From: Magnetococcales bacterium WMHbinv6
Lineage (GTDB): Bacteria > Pseudomonadota > Magnetococcia > Magnetococcales > Magnetaquicoccaceae
Assembly (NCBI GenBank): GCA_002753135.1
Contig: PDZV01000018.1
Location: forward strand, 1-64,000
Direction of reading: 5' to 3'
Length of the DNA stretch: 64,000 nucleotides
Both the position numbers and the translations under genes were made by a program. The notes beneath the pieces were generated by a model. The model was not told where the DNA came from. It saw only the letters and a list, made by a program, of their open reading frames with translations, and searched no databases. Of this stretch, positions 17,600-26,147 are shown piece after piece. Within the stretch, counting starts at the first letter, position 1; each line of letters begins with the position of its first letter.

Positions 17600-19393
17600 T
17601 CAACCGCGCAGGGGTGAAATAATCGCCGTGAACGTGTCAGGATCCGCGGGAATCGTCTGTTCTTCCAGGGGAAAAAAATATCGGTGCGTTGCCGGAGAGT
17701 CGGGCGCAAGATCCAGGGTAAAACCCTGCTTGCCGTAAAACGTTTGCACCTGGCTGTTTTTGGCAGTGGCATAATATTCGCCCACCACACGCCGCACCCC
17801 CTGCCGCTTGGCCAGATGCAGAGCATGGCGTAACAACACCTCCTCTACGCCACGGCCCAAAGCCCGACAGGAGAGCAGAAAGGTATCCAGATAAGCCTCC
17901 TGCTGCTGATAACGCAAGATGCAGACGCCGATAATGCCCGAATCGCCAAAACGGTCAAGCAGGCGTACATGCAACACATCCGCCGCCGACCCGGCAACAA
18001 ATTGGCTGATATCCGCCTCGCTGTAGCGTCGGGTGGTCAGGTTGAACTGGTTGGTCTTTTGCGTCAACTGGGCAACCCGTGCCATGGTGGACTGGTCGGT
18101 AAAGGCAATTTCCACCTGCATTGCCAGCGATTTGAAATAGGAATGCAGATCGGTGGTGGCCTGCATCAACCGTTTACGTTCCGCTTCGGCCGTATACATG
18201 CTGCCCCGGGTGCGATCTTCCTGGGAGAGGGTCAGCGTATCAAACAATCCGCAGGCAAGCAGGTTGAAGCGGGCTTGAAAAAGCTGCTCCTTCGCCTGCT
18301 GCAGCACCGTCACCACCGGCAACTCCCGGCGCACCATCTCCACCTCAAAGGCAGAGTCATCGACAAAAACCATGCTGTCCAGGCCGATATTCAGTTCCAC
18401 GGCCAGTTCACGAATGTTGGCCACCTTGTCCTGCCAATTGATCCGCCAGGCGGCAAAATGCTGCCGCTTGAGCAGTGATCCCGGATGATTTTGCAAAACA
18501 TCCCAAACATCATCCTCATTATTTTTGCTGCAGAGGGCGAGAATGACACCCCGGCTGTAGAGTTCAAGAATTTGTTGCTGAAACTCCCGATAGGCAGAAC
18601 CCGGAGAGGTGGTGCCCAGTTTGATACCAGCCATGCCATCTTCACCGATAATGCCCCCCCACAAGGTATTATCGCAATCCAAGACCAAACATTTTTTGTT
18701 TTTACCCAGCGAGGCCCGCACAAATTTGCTCACCTCACGCGCCATTTCCGCGTAAGCCTCCAGGGTAAAGGGGGCGCGATTCATATGCCAGAAACGGTGA
18801 TCGAAAAAATGGCGGCTGCCAACACGTGCCAGGCAGTGGCCCATGTCAACAAAAAAGCTGTTGGGAACCGCCCGCACCACATCGCAAATTGCCGTGTTGA
18901 GCCTGTGCAGCATCCGGCTTTGCCCGGCATGGCTTTGGCTGTCAAAGATACCAAGCGCAGGATAGGGAGAGGGTAAAAAACCGTGCCAGAGAATCATGGC
19001 CGCCGTTTTGCTGCGAATGCCCTGCACGATGGTGTGGCACAGATCCAACAAGCGATTGATTTCGTTCTCTACCGCCTGCTCGGAGAGAGAGGCAAAATTG
19101 CGCGCCAAATCCCACGAGAGCCCTTCCAGATAGAGAACAATCAAGATGGCGTGGGTCTGTTGATCATAAACCGTCGGGGCACCGGCAACCGCCTCTTGCA
19201 AAACGGTATCATAATCGCCCAGCGTCACCTGCGCTTGGCAATCCAGACTCAGGGCCTCATAACGCAGATAGGTGGCCAATGGCTCCAGCATGATATTGCG
19301 TAAAATGGCCAGACGCAGTTGCGTTGGCATCTCTTTTTCGTGCGCTTGCACATGCCTGGAAATTGCAGAAAAGGAAAGAGATGACGATGACAT
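17600..19393 (-). CDS. FkbH-like HAD-family protein with N-terminal SGNH-like and C-terminal GNAT-like parts
   Basis: A 597-residue FkbH-family protein. The N-terminal third resembles the SGNH-like region of this family (FFVDMGHCLARVG near the middle). A HAD domain starts with CLVLDCDNTLWGGIIGEDG (Asp-x-Asp-x-Thr near residue 240), followed by ALCSKNNEDDVW and VFVDDSAFEVEMVR. The last 150 residues resemble an acetyltransferase fold (RLLDRFGDSGIIGVCILRY, LDTFLLSCRALGRGVEEVLL). Characterised relatives convert 1,3-bisphosphoglycerate to glyceryl-S-ACP for polyketide or tetronate assembly; other FkbH-like proteins lie in polysaccharide loci. With the neighbouring ACP and the MaoC::SDR fusion it suggests a small ACP-bound acyl pathway. 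Confidence 0.9.
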   Translation of the reverse strand: MSSSSLSFSAISRHVQAHEKEMPTQLRLAILRNIMLEPLATYLRYEALSLDCQAQVTLGDYDTVLQEAVAGAPTVYDQQTHAILIVLYLEGLSWDLARNFASLSEQAVENEINRLLDLCHTIVQGIRSKTAAMILWHGFLPSPYPALGIFDSQSHAGQSRMLHRLNTAICDVVRAVPNSFFVDMGHCLARVGSRHFFDHRFWHMNRAPFTLEAYAEMAREVSKFVRASLGKNKKCLVLDCDNTLWGGIIGEDGMAGIKLGTTSPGSAYREFQQQILELYSRGVILALCSKNNEDDVWDVLQNHPGSLLKRQHFAAWRINWQDKVANIRELAVELNIGLDSMVFVDDSAFEVEMVRRELPVVTVLQQAKEQLFQARFNLLACGLFDTLTLSQEDRTRGSMYTAEAERKRLMQATTDLHSYFKSLAMQVEIAFTDQSTMARVAQLTQKTNQFNLTTRRYSEADISQFVAGSAADVLHVRLLDRFGDSGIIGVCILRYQQQEAYLDTFLLSCRALGRGVEEVLLRHALHLAKRQGVRRVVGEYYATAKNSQVQTFYGKQGFTLDLAPDSPATHRYFFPLEEQTIPADPDTFTAIISPLRG

Positions 19394-19401
19394 ACCCCCA
19401 C

Positions 19402-20592
19402 CTAAGCCATGACAATACCACCACAGACACGGAAATTTTGTCCGGTGATATAAAGCGCCCCCGGGCCAAACAAAAAGGTGACCAGACCGCTGATGTCATC
19501 CGGCACACCAAGGCGACGTAACGGCGTCTGCATTTTGGTAACCATTTTCGCTTTTTCCGGGAAATCGGCGATCATGGCTGTCTGGGTCATGCCCGGCGAG
19601 ACTGTGTTGGCCCGTATCCCTTTGGGGCCATAATCCGCAGCAATAGATTTGGTGAAGGCCGACAAGGCACTTTTGGCGGCAACATAATGGGCAAGATGCG
19701 GCGCAGGCACATTATCGGTCAAGACACTGCCGATAGTGACCAGCATGCCGCCCCCTTCGGCCTCCAGCACAGGCACCATACTGCCAAACAGGTTAAAAGC
19801 CCCTTTGAGTTGCACATCGAGGTGGCGTTGCATCTGCTCCCAGCGCAACTCGGCCAACGGTGTCGGTATCAGGGCAGCAGAAGCATTATGTACGGCACCG
19901 GCCAAGGCACCCCACTCTGCCTGCGCTGCCTTGACCATGGCCGCGACGGCCTCCGGATCACACACATCTGCCTGCCAGACCATGGCCTTGCCACCTGACC
20001 GGTTGATTTCGTCGGCCACTGCCTGGGCATCGGCAACGGTGGTGGCACAATTGAGCAACACCGGATGGCCCGACAGGGCAAGCGCCTGGGCAATGGCAGC
20101 CCCGATTCCACGACTGGCACCGGTAACAAGCACCGCTTTCCGTTCTTTATCCATCCTCTCTTTTCCTTGGCTGACCGGCTTTAACACCTTGACCTTGCCC
20201 TCTCCATCCACGACCCGTTCCCCCCCTTCTCCCAGGACAACGGTTTTCAGGGTCAGCACGCGCTGCGAGAGGCTTTTATGAACCACCTCCGCCTGCACCC
20301 GAATCGTTTCCCCCAACCGTACCGGGCGCAAGAAACGGAGATTCTGTTCGTACCAGAGAGCCCCTTTGCCAGGAAGTTTGGTACCGATCAACGTGGAAAA
20401 AAAGGAGGCGCTTAACATGCCATGCACCACCCTTTTGCCAAAACCGACGGTATTGGCAAAGGTGTCATCCATGTGCAACGGGTTGTCATCTCCGGTCAAA
20501 TCGGCAAAAGTCTGCACATCAGCCGCTGTAATGCAGTGTTCCAGTTCTGCCCGATCACCGACCGAAATCTGGTCAAAATTGTCACTCATCAT
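19402..20592 (-). CDS. MaoC-like hydratase fused to SDR 3-oxoacyl-ACP reductase-like domain
   Basis: A 396-residue two-domain protein. Residues about 5-140 are a MaoC/hot-dog (R)-hydratase (FADLTGDDNPLHMDDTFA, VVHGMLSASFFSTLIGTKLPG). After a short charged linker (KERMDKERKA), residues about 152-396 are a short-chain dehydrogenase with VLVTGASRGIGAAIAQA for NAD(P) binding, the NAS segment, Ser in TIGSV, the YVAAK active-site motif and GIRANTVSPGMT. Joining a dehydratase to a FabG-like reductase would allow coupled processing of a beta-hydroxyacyl or beta-ketoacyl thioester. It is the first gene of the three-gene minus-strand operon with FkbH and ACP (8-base gap). Confidence 0.92.
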   Translation of the reverse strand: MMSDNFDQISVGDRAELEHCITAADVQTFADLTGDDNPLHMDDTFANTVGFGKRVVHGMLSASFFSTLIGTKLPGKGALWYEQNLRFLRPVRLGETIRVQAEVVHKSLSQRVLTLKTVVLGEGGERVVDGEGKVKVLKPVSQGKERMDKERKAVLVTGASRGIGAAIAQALALSGHPVLLNCATTVADAQAVADEINRSGGKAMVWQADVCDPEAVAAMVKAAQAEWGALAGAVHNASAALIPTPLAELRWEQMQRHLDVQLKGAFNLFGSMVPVLEAEGGGMLVTIGSVLTDNVPAPHLAHYVAAKSALSAFTKSIAADYGPKGIRANTVSPGMTQTAMIADFPEKAKMVTKMQTPLRRLGVPDDISGLVTFLFGPGALYITGQNFRVCGGIVMA

Positions 20593-20661
20593 GCGCTATC
20601 CTTGGCAGGGGTCGGCAGTGCCATGCAAGACTTCTCCCTGTTATCTCCGAGCGGCAATTCT

Positions 20662-21339
20662 CTACTGATAGTGATACTCTTTGTATTTCGCCACGACCAC
20701 GCCACAAACCGTCAGGCTGTCCTGCACTTCCAGCAACGGGTAACGGGGGTTGAGCGGCTTCAGATAGGTTTTGTTGCCAACCACCATCAACTGCTTGAAA
20801 GTCAGGGAGGTGTCTCCGTCCAGGTGCGCCACAACAAACTGGTTGTGTTTGCCTGTCTGTGTCGGATCCATAATGATCAGATCACCTTCACGAAATTCCG
20901 GCATCATGGAATCATCCGGTACACGCAAAGCATACCCCCTGTCGCTGGATTTGGAAGCAAGGGGGAGCCAAAGATCAATTTTGGTCGGATGATAGGATGG
21001 ATCGGCACAGAGACGCGCCGCATCCTCCCAGGAGAGCAGCGGCAGACGGGCAAACAGATTTGATCTCTGCAACTCACCCCCATCCACCGCATTGCCCAAC
21101 TCTTCGGCAGTCATGCCGGGTCGGGCACCGCGCAGGGTCATCTCACCGCGACCTGTCTCCAACCAAATCGGATCTACGCCACAAATAAGCGCAATGGATA
21201 CCGTTCGACGGGAAGATTGCAACCGACCGCATTCCAACTTGTTGATGGCCGTCTGACTGATACCAACCCGTTCGGCCAGTTCCTTTTGGGTAAATTTGGC
21301 CCATTTGCGAGCCACCGTAATTCGTTCACCGAATTTCAT
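20662..21339 (-). CDS. XRE/S24 repressor (LexA/CI-like, self-cleaving type)
   Basis: A 225-residue regulator. An N-terminal XRE helix-turn-helix (TQKELAERVGISQTAINKLE, residues about 16-36) is joined to a C-terminal S24 peptidase domain with Ser in VPDDSMMPEFREGDLIIMDP and Lys in SLTFKQLMVVGNK. The Ser-Lys pair predicts RecA-stimulated self-cleavage. Start at ATG 21339, with CAGGGAG upstream; the frame runs further upstream without domain support. There is no phage gene next to it. It may be a leftover of a lost prophage or a genuine stress regulator of the upstream genes. Confidence 0.85.
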   Translation of the reverse strand: MKFGERITVARKWAKFTQKELAERVGISQTAINKLECGRLQSSRRTVSIALICGVDPIWLETGRGEMTLRGARPGMTAEELGNAVDGGELQRSNLFARLPLLSWEDAARLCADPSYHPTKIDLWLPLASKSSDRGYALRVPDDSMMPEFREGDLIIMDPTQTGKHNQFVVAHLDGDTSLTFKQLMVVGNKTYLKPLNPRYPLLEVQDSLTVCGVVVAKYKEYHYQ

Positions 21340-22087
21340 TGCACAACTCCCTGGTTGTCCATCTTGCAACACTTTTTCCGTCCTGCCTGTGCCCTTTGGC
21401 CACTGTGCCACCACCATCACCGATGTGCCATTCTCTTCCCGGTCGTTCATACCCTGCAGAGAGAAAAGCCCATCCCCATATTTTCTCTTTGCCGATGGGC
21501 AAGGCAAGAAAATCATAAAGTGGTAATGGCAGCATATTCGTTACCAGAGGGCATTCAAACCATAATGCCGGATATGGCGACAAGACCCGAACAGGTCATA
21601 TCATCCATCACAATTCAACTCAAGGTCATTTTTTTTTCGACAAATCGCTCATCCACCCTCAAGATATACAATTTTTGCTCTTGCGCCACTATGCGCGAAT
21701 AATAGTCGAGCGACAATACAGCATATTGTTCCGAAACATCATGTCAATATATAACATCGGATATATACGATAACCCAATTGCAAATCATATTTCACCAAC
21801 AACAGAAACCAGTTCAACCTGACAGGAGATGAAAAAAAACGGGGTCATGCTACATTTTTTTCTTTGTCCGCGCACCTTCGGGTAACGGCAGACCGATTTC
21901 ACCCCTGCATCAAACCGTCCGCTCTCCCCGTCCTGCACCCGCACAGAATAAAACGTACAGCCGATAAAGGTGACAAGAGCATCCCACACCTGACACCATT
22001 GACTTGCCAAAACAGGGCAAATTGCCGATCATGGCCAAGGCAAGGCGCAACGACTGCACGACAACCAGCACAATCGGGAAACAGCAC
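21340..22087. other. AT-rich divergent intergenic region
   Basis: Nearly 750 bases between the S24 repressor and a small membrane protein gene on the opposite strand. 21590-21840 is markedly AT-rich and must hold promoters for one or both sides. I could not pick out a convincing repressor operator or any RNA gene. Open frames here lack start signals. Confidence 0.45.
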
Positions 22088-22318
22088 ATGCAAGGGAACA
22101 TGAATACCATTCTGTGGGTTGCCTGGGGCTCCTCGGTGATCATCCCGATTAAAATCTGGTTGCTCCTGCGTTATGTTCGCCGGAAGATGGCGGAAGATCA
22201 GGCAGTGGCAGAGATGAACGCAGCACAGGGGCCTGCCACGCATCTGCCCGCACAGCACGAACCGACCACAGGAGCAGACCACAACAGCCACGCCACCCTT
22301 CTGGCAGAAAAAGCATGA
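22088..22318 (+). CDS. Small single-span membrane protein, unknown
   Basis: A 76-residue product. After MQGN comes one strong hydrophobic segment, MNTILWVAWGSSVIIPIKIW, then LLLRYVRRKM as a positive stop-transfer, and an acidic and His-rich soluble tail. The start at 22088 has CGGGA seven bases upstream; ATG 22100 is an alternative. Its stop overlaps the next gene's ATG (ATGA), so it is translated with the DUF523/DUF1722 protein. I do not recognise the family. Confidence 0.6.
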   Translation: MQGNMNTILWVAWGSSVIIPIKIWLLLRYVRRKMAEDQAVAEMNAAQGPATHLPAQHEPTTGADHNSHATLLAEKA

Positions 22319-23316
22319 CGGGCGAAGCATACGCTCCTGCTCTGCGGCCAACCACAGCCAGCGAAACAGCGGAAACAACACCGATCACCCTCGCTGTCAG
22401 CCAATGTTTGCTGGGTGATGAGGTGCGCTTTGATGGCGGACATAAGCACGACAGCTATATTACCGGCACCTTGGGCCCCCTCTTCCGTTTCATTCCGCTT
22501 TGTCCAGAAGTGGAGGCAAACTTCGGCATCCCCCGGGAAGCGATGCGACTGGAGGGTGATCTGCAAGCGCCGCGTTTGATCAGCCAGCGTACCCGTCGTG
22601 ATCTTACTCCGATGCTGGCAGAAGCCAACGCCCGGATCCTGGCCCGACTTGCTGACAGCGAACTGCATGGCTGCATTCTGAAAAAAAATTCTCCCTCCTG
22701 CGGCATGGAAAGAGTCAAGGTCCATGCGGCTTCTGGAATGCCAGACAACAAAGGGGTCGGACTGTTTGCCCGCTCTTTGCGCGATAGCATGCCCCTGTTG
22801 CCGATTGAAGAGGAAGGAAGGCTGCATGATCCTGCTTTGCGAGAAAATTTTATTGAACGGGTTTTTGTCTACCATCGCTGGCTCACCCTGCTGAAACACC
22901 CCTCTGCCGACAAGCTGATCGCTTTTCATACCCGCCATAAATTTTTGCTTATGGCCCACAGCCCGGAACATATGCGGCGCCTGGGCAGGCTGGTCGGCAG
23001 TCTGCATAAAGATCAACCCATTCCGTATGCTGCCTACGGTGTTCTGCTGATGGAAGCGATGAACCGCCTGGCAACGACCAAAAAACACCGGGATGTGATC
23101 ATGCACCTGTTAGGGTTTTGCAAAAATCAGCTGAGCAAAGAGGAAAAAGAGGAGATGCAGGAGCTGTTGGCGGCTTTCAGTCAGGGACATCTGCCTTTGA
23201 TCGTGCCCATTACCCTGCTCAACCATTATGTGCGCAAATTTCATCCTCCCTATCTTGCCGGGCAATGGTATCTCCACCCTCACCCTGCCGAACTGCGATT
23301 ACGCAACCATGTTTAA
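22315..23316 (+). CDS. DUF523 (TudS-like) - DUF1722 (YbgA) fusion protein
   Basis: A 333-residue fusion. The N-terminal half is DUF523, with conserved cysteines in VSQCLLGDEVRFDGGHK, PLCPEVEANFGIPREAMRL and CILKKNSPSCG. The family includes TudS, a [4Fe-4S] thiouracil desulfidase. The C-terminal half is DUF1722 (VYHRWLTLLKHPSADKLIAF, HTRHKFLLMAHSPEHMRRLG), as in E. coli YbgA, whose gene neighbours photolyase. Function is probably sulfur removal from, or repair of, modified bases, but this is inferred from the family. It starts by ATGA overlap with the small membrane protein gene. Confidence 0.9.
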   Translation: MTGEAYAPALRPTTASETAETTPITLAVSQCLLGDEVRFDGGHKHDSYITGTLGPLFRFIPLCPEVEANFGIPREAMRLEGDLQAPRLISQRTRRDLTPMLAEANARILARLADSELHGCILKKNSPSCGMERVKVHAASGMPDNKGVGLFARSLRDSMPLLPIEEEGRLHDPALRENFIERVFVYHRWLTLLKHPSADKLIAFHTRHKFLLMAHSPEHMRRLGRLVGSLHKDQPIPYAAYGVLLMEAMNRLATTKKHRDVIMHLLGFCKNQLSKEEKEEMQELLAAFSQGHLPLIVPITLLNHYVRKFHPPYLAGQWYLHPHPAELRLRNHV

Positions 23317-23379
23317 AGTGATGAGCAACCCGGAGAGAGCGCAACACTGCCAGGGGCAAGCGCACCCCAGGGAAGAGCC

Positions 23380-23889
23380 ATGAACCTGTTTTTTCTTGAT
23401 CGGGAGATCGCGCGTGCCGTGCGTTACCATTCGGATCAGCACGTGGTGAAAATGGCGCTGGAGTCAACACAAATTCTCTGTTCAGCCCTGTGGCGACATG
23501 GTGTGGCCGCTCCCTACCGACCAACCCACGCCAACCATCCCACCGTTCTTTGGGCGGGTGACAACCTGTGTCACTATCGTTGGATGGTGCGCTTTGCGCT
23601 GGCTTTGTGCAAGGAATACACCTACCGTTTTGGCAAAATCCATCGCTGCCAGTCGATCCTGCGCGCTCTGCCAACCACCCCACCCTTGCCAGACACAGAA
23701 TGGCACGATCCCCCCCAGGCCATGCCGGAGATCTATCGCTCAGCCGACGCCATACAGGGTTATCGTCGTTACTACCAGGCAGAAAAATCATCGTTTGCCA
23801 GCAAAGGAACCGCCAAATGGAGCCGCAGGCGCGTACCGCCATTTATGCGCTCCTCGCCAGAAACAAATAAAGCCCAGAGATTATTTTGA
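23380..23889 (+). CDS. Conserved hypothetical protein of a phage/bacterial family
   Basis: A 169-residue protein starting MNLFFLDREIARAVRYHSDQ. Conserved-looking blocks are HVVKMALESTQILCSALW, PTHANHPTVLWAGDN, HYRWMVRFALALCKEYTYRFGK and AIQGYRRYYQAEKSSFA. I remember similar unannotated proteins in marine phages and bacteria, but no function. Abundant His, Trp and Tyr with patterned HxxD/H suggests a nucleic-acid or metal-binding enzyme. It is 63 bases after the DUF523 fusion, so it is probably in the same transcript. Confidence 0.7.
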   Translation: MNLFFLDREIARAVRYHSDQHVVKMALESTQILCSALWRHGVAAPYRPTHANHPTVLWAGDNLCHYRWMVRFALALCKEYTYRFGKIHRCQSILRALPTTPPLPDTEWHDPPQAMPEIYRSADAIQGYRRYYQAEKSSFASKGTAKWSRRRVPPFMRSSPETNKAQRLF

Positions 23890-24393
23890 ATGACAGGCAA
23901 ACTGCCTGACACCAGACCACTGCCGCCAGACATCGTTGCGCCACCAAAAAATGGTGAAAAAACTGTGGTGTAAACCGGCCTGTTTGATCTTGCGCTGCAC
24001 AATCCCTGCAAAGAGGTTGCTCTTCACAAACATTTGCCGATCAAGGTTGGCACGGATTATGTGAAACATTCAACTTCAATTCACAATTGATTATTATTTT
24101 GATACAATAAATCAATCATCCCGTGATTATTGATTGCGGCATATCACCTCATCAGTAACAAATTTTTTCCCAAGAGGTCAATTTGGCAGGCCAGCAACCA
24201 ACTTTTCTTGATCAGGGCTTAATCAGGTCATTGCGTTTCTTAATTGATGATTCTATGATGACCGCGTACACCTGTTGTACGATTTCATCGGCAGTGTAAA
24301 GGTGGTCTGATTTTCACCTTTACAAAAACGAGAATGATTCTTCTTTGCAACGGCATCACAATTTAAACTTTTGTAACGTTAGAGGACATCACG
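23890..24393. promoter_or_regulatory. AT-rich region upstream of the CsgG cluster
   Basis: About 500 bases with no gene. It contains an inverted repeat, ATTGATT at 24086-24092 and AATCAAT at 24110-24116, within an AT-rich block that could be an operator or promoter for the csgG-like operon. I cannot name the regulator. Confidence 0.35.
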
Positions 24394-25368
24394 ATGATAC
24401 GCATGCACATCCTCGGTCTGTTACTGCTGGGCCTTTTTGTACAGAGTTGCGCACCGGTTGAACGGGTCAAAGTCGAACCGCTTCCTGCCCAGGAGCCTGT
24501 TGTCAGTGCAGCCAACAAGTCCCATTCAGCCAACCCTGTGCGCTTTCTGAAGCGCAAGGTAGCCATCGCCCGCTTCTCGAATGAGACACGCTACGGACAG
24601 GGTTTTTTGATCGATGAGCATAAAGATCCCATCGGCAAACAGGCCATGGATATTCTTTCGGCACGTCTGGCCAGCACCAACAAGTTTTTACTCTTCGAGC
24701 GGGCAGACCTGGACAAGGTGCAGATTGAACTGAAACTGGGAGAAATCAAACAAAACCTGGTGCAAGCCGACTATCTCATTGTCGGTTCCGTCTCCGAATT
24801 CGGGCGCAAGGCCACCAGTGATGTCGGCATTTTCAATCGCACCCTGAAGCAAACGGTCAACGCCAAGGTCAATATACGTCTGGTGGATGTTGCCAGCGCA
24901 CAAGTGATCTATTCCGAAGAGGGTGCCGGCGAAGCGGTGTCTGACAGCTCCACAACCATGGGCGTTGGCACCCAGACAGGTTATGACTCCTCTCTCAACG
25001 ACAAAGCCATCTCTGCCGCCATCTCCAAACTTGTCAACAACCTAATTGAGCGTTTGTCCGAAAAACCCTGGCGTGGTTACCTTCTGGCCCAGGAGGGAGA
25101 TCGTTATCTGCTTTCTGGCGGTAAAACACAGGGGATTAGGGTTGGCGACCAGTTTCGAGTGATGCAAAAAGGTCAACAGGTCAAAAACCCCCAGACCGGC
25201 ATGATGGTGGAACTGCCCGGTACTGAAGTCGCCACGGTTCAGGTTTCCGCCACGTTGGACAACCCGGATCCCAACGGAGAGGTTTCGCTGGTTCAGGTGG
25301 TAAAAGGCAGCATCCCTCGCACAAAAATCAACGAACTGTTTCTGCTGGAGGGGGCTCTGTCCCCGTAA
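24394..25368 (+). CDS. CsgG/HfaB-family outer-membrane lipoprotein
   Basis: A 324-residue lipoprotein. The signal peptide ends in FVQSC (lipidated Cys19). The CsgG core runs from VAIARFSNETRYGQGF through DILSARLASTNKFLLFERADLDKVQIE, ADYLIVGSVSEFGRK and AKVNIRLVDVASAQVIYSEEG. About 100 extra C-terminal residues form a separate domain (VGDQFRVMQKGQQV, a region seen in FlgT-like proteins). CsgG oligomers form export pores in the outer membrane. Next to DUF4810 and DUF799 lipoproteins it is the known CsgG-DUF4810-DUF799 trio rather than curli biogenesis, since no csgA, B, E or F is present. Start supported by GAGGA upstream. Confidence 0.9.
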   Translation: MIRMHILGLLLLGLFVQSCAPVERVKVEPLPAQEPVVSAANKSHSANPVRFLKRKVAIARFSNETRYGQGFLIDEHKDPIGKQAMDILSARLASTNKFLLFERADLDKVQIELKLGEIKQNLVQADYLIVGSVSEFGRKATSDVGIFNRTLKQTVNAKVNIRLVDVASAQVIYSEEGAGEAVSDSSTTMGVGTQTGYDSSLNDKAISAAISKLVNNLIERLSEKPWRGYLLAQEGDRYLLSGGKTQGIRVGDQFRVMQKGQQVKNPQTGMMVELPGTEVATVQVSATLDNPDPNGEVSLVQVVKGSIPRTKINELFLLEGALSP

Positions 25369-25418
25369 CAAAGGTTACGGACTCTATTTTCATTATCTAT
25401 CGCAAGGGCGTACTGCTC

Positions 25419-25763
25419 ATGAAACGATCTACCGTTGTCGCGTTGATGTTCGTTATGCTCCTTCTGAGTGGCTGTGGACATTACAGCGAATCCACCAGCC
25501 AAGTTGATGACCGCAGTCAGTTGTTGCTGACAGGTAACTGGATGGGTACGGAGCTTACCATCGATGGCAAAAATCTGATGACACTCACCAGCCCCAATGT
25601 TGCCACAGACCCGCAAGCGGCTCCGCCGGAAGAACCTCAGAAGCGCCTTTTTGCCATCTCTTCCGGTCTGCATCGTGTCGTGATCCAGCGCAACGGAAGC
25701 AAGCTGGTCGACCGTACCCTGCTGTTCACCAGCCAAACCGCTACGGAGGTACATGTTCCATGA
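25419..25763 (+). CDS. Small lipoprotein accompanying the CsgG cluster
   Basis: A 114-residue lipoprotein with signal MKRSTVVALMFVMLLLSGC and Cys19 as the lipidation site. The mature part has a compact segment (LTGNWMGTELTIDGKNLM, then GLHRVVIQRNGSKLVDRTLLF) that looks like a small beta fold and may be PEGA-like. It is translationally coupled to the DUF4810 gene (ATGA). I do not recognise a named family. It is an extra component relative to the standard CsgG/DUF4810/DUF799 trio. Confidence 0.75.
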   Translation: MKRSTVVALMFVMLLLSGCGHYSESTSQVDDRSQLLLTGNWMGTELTIDGKNLMTLTSPNVATDPQAAPPEEPQKRLFAISSGLHRVVIQRNGSKLVDRTLLFTSQTATEVHVP

Positions 25764-26131
25764 AGTCTGCTGCCTTGGCCTTACTTGCTCTGTCTCTGCT
25801 TTCTGGTTGTGCCACCCATCACGAACCACTTTACCATTGGGGCACACTGCCGGATGCTTCGCTCAAACGGGTGCGAGAACCGGGTGACAACAGTTTGTCA
25901 GCCTATGAAAAAACCTTACTGGAGACTATTGAACAGGCCAAACAGCTGAACAAAACGGTCCCCCCCGGGGTTTACTGTGAGTTAGGCTATTTGCGTTTCA
26001 AACAGGGGCGGGTGGATGAAGCGATGTTGCACTACAATGCGGAAATCGCCCTTTACCCCGAAGCGCAGCCGTTCGTGGAACGTCTGAAGGAGAAGGTCAA
26101 GGAACTCCTCAAATCCCGTTCATCAACCTGA
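25760..26131 (+). CDS. DUF4810 lipoprotein
   Basis: A 123-residue lipoprotein (LLSGCATHHEPLYHWG, Cys17). The YHWG segment after the lipid anchor, and a TPR-like stretch (PPGVYCELGYLRFKQGRVDEA, MLHYNAEIALYPEAQPFVERL), fit DUF4810. Members sit between CsgG and DUF799 genes in many Gram-negatives, for example the NMB1124-1126 trio of Neisseria. Role is presumably assembly of the outer-membrane complex. Overlaps the preceding gene by four bases. Confidence 0.85.
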   Translation: MKSAALALLALSLLSGCATHHEPLYHWGTLPDASLKRVREPGDNSLSAYEKTLLETIEQAKQLNKTVPPGVYCELGYLRFKQGRVDEAMLHYNAEIALYPEAQPFVERLKEKVKELLKSRSST

Positions 26132-26147
26132 GCAGCAGGAATTGACC

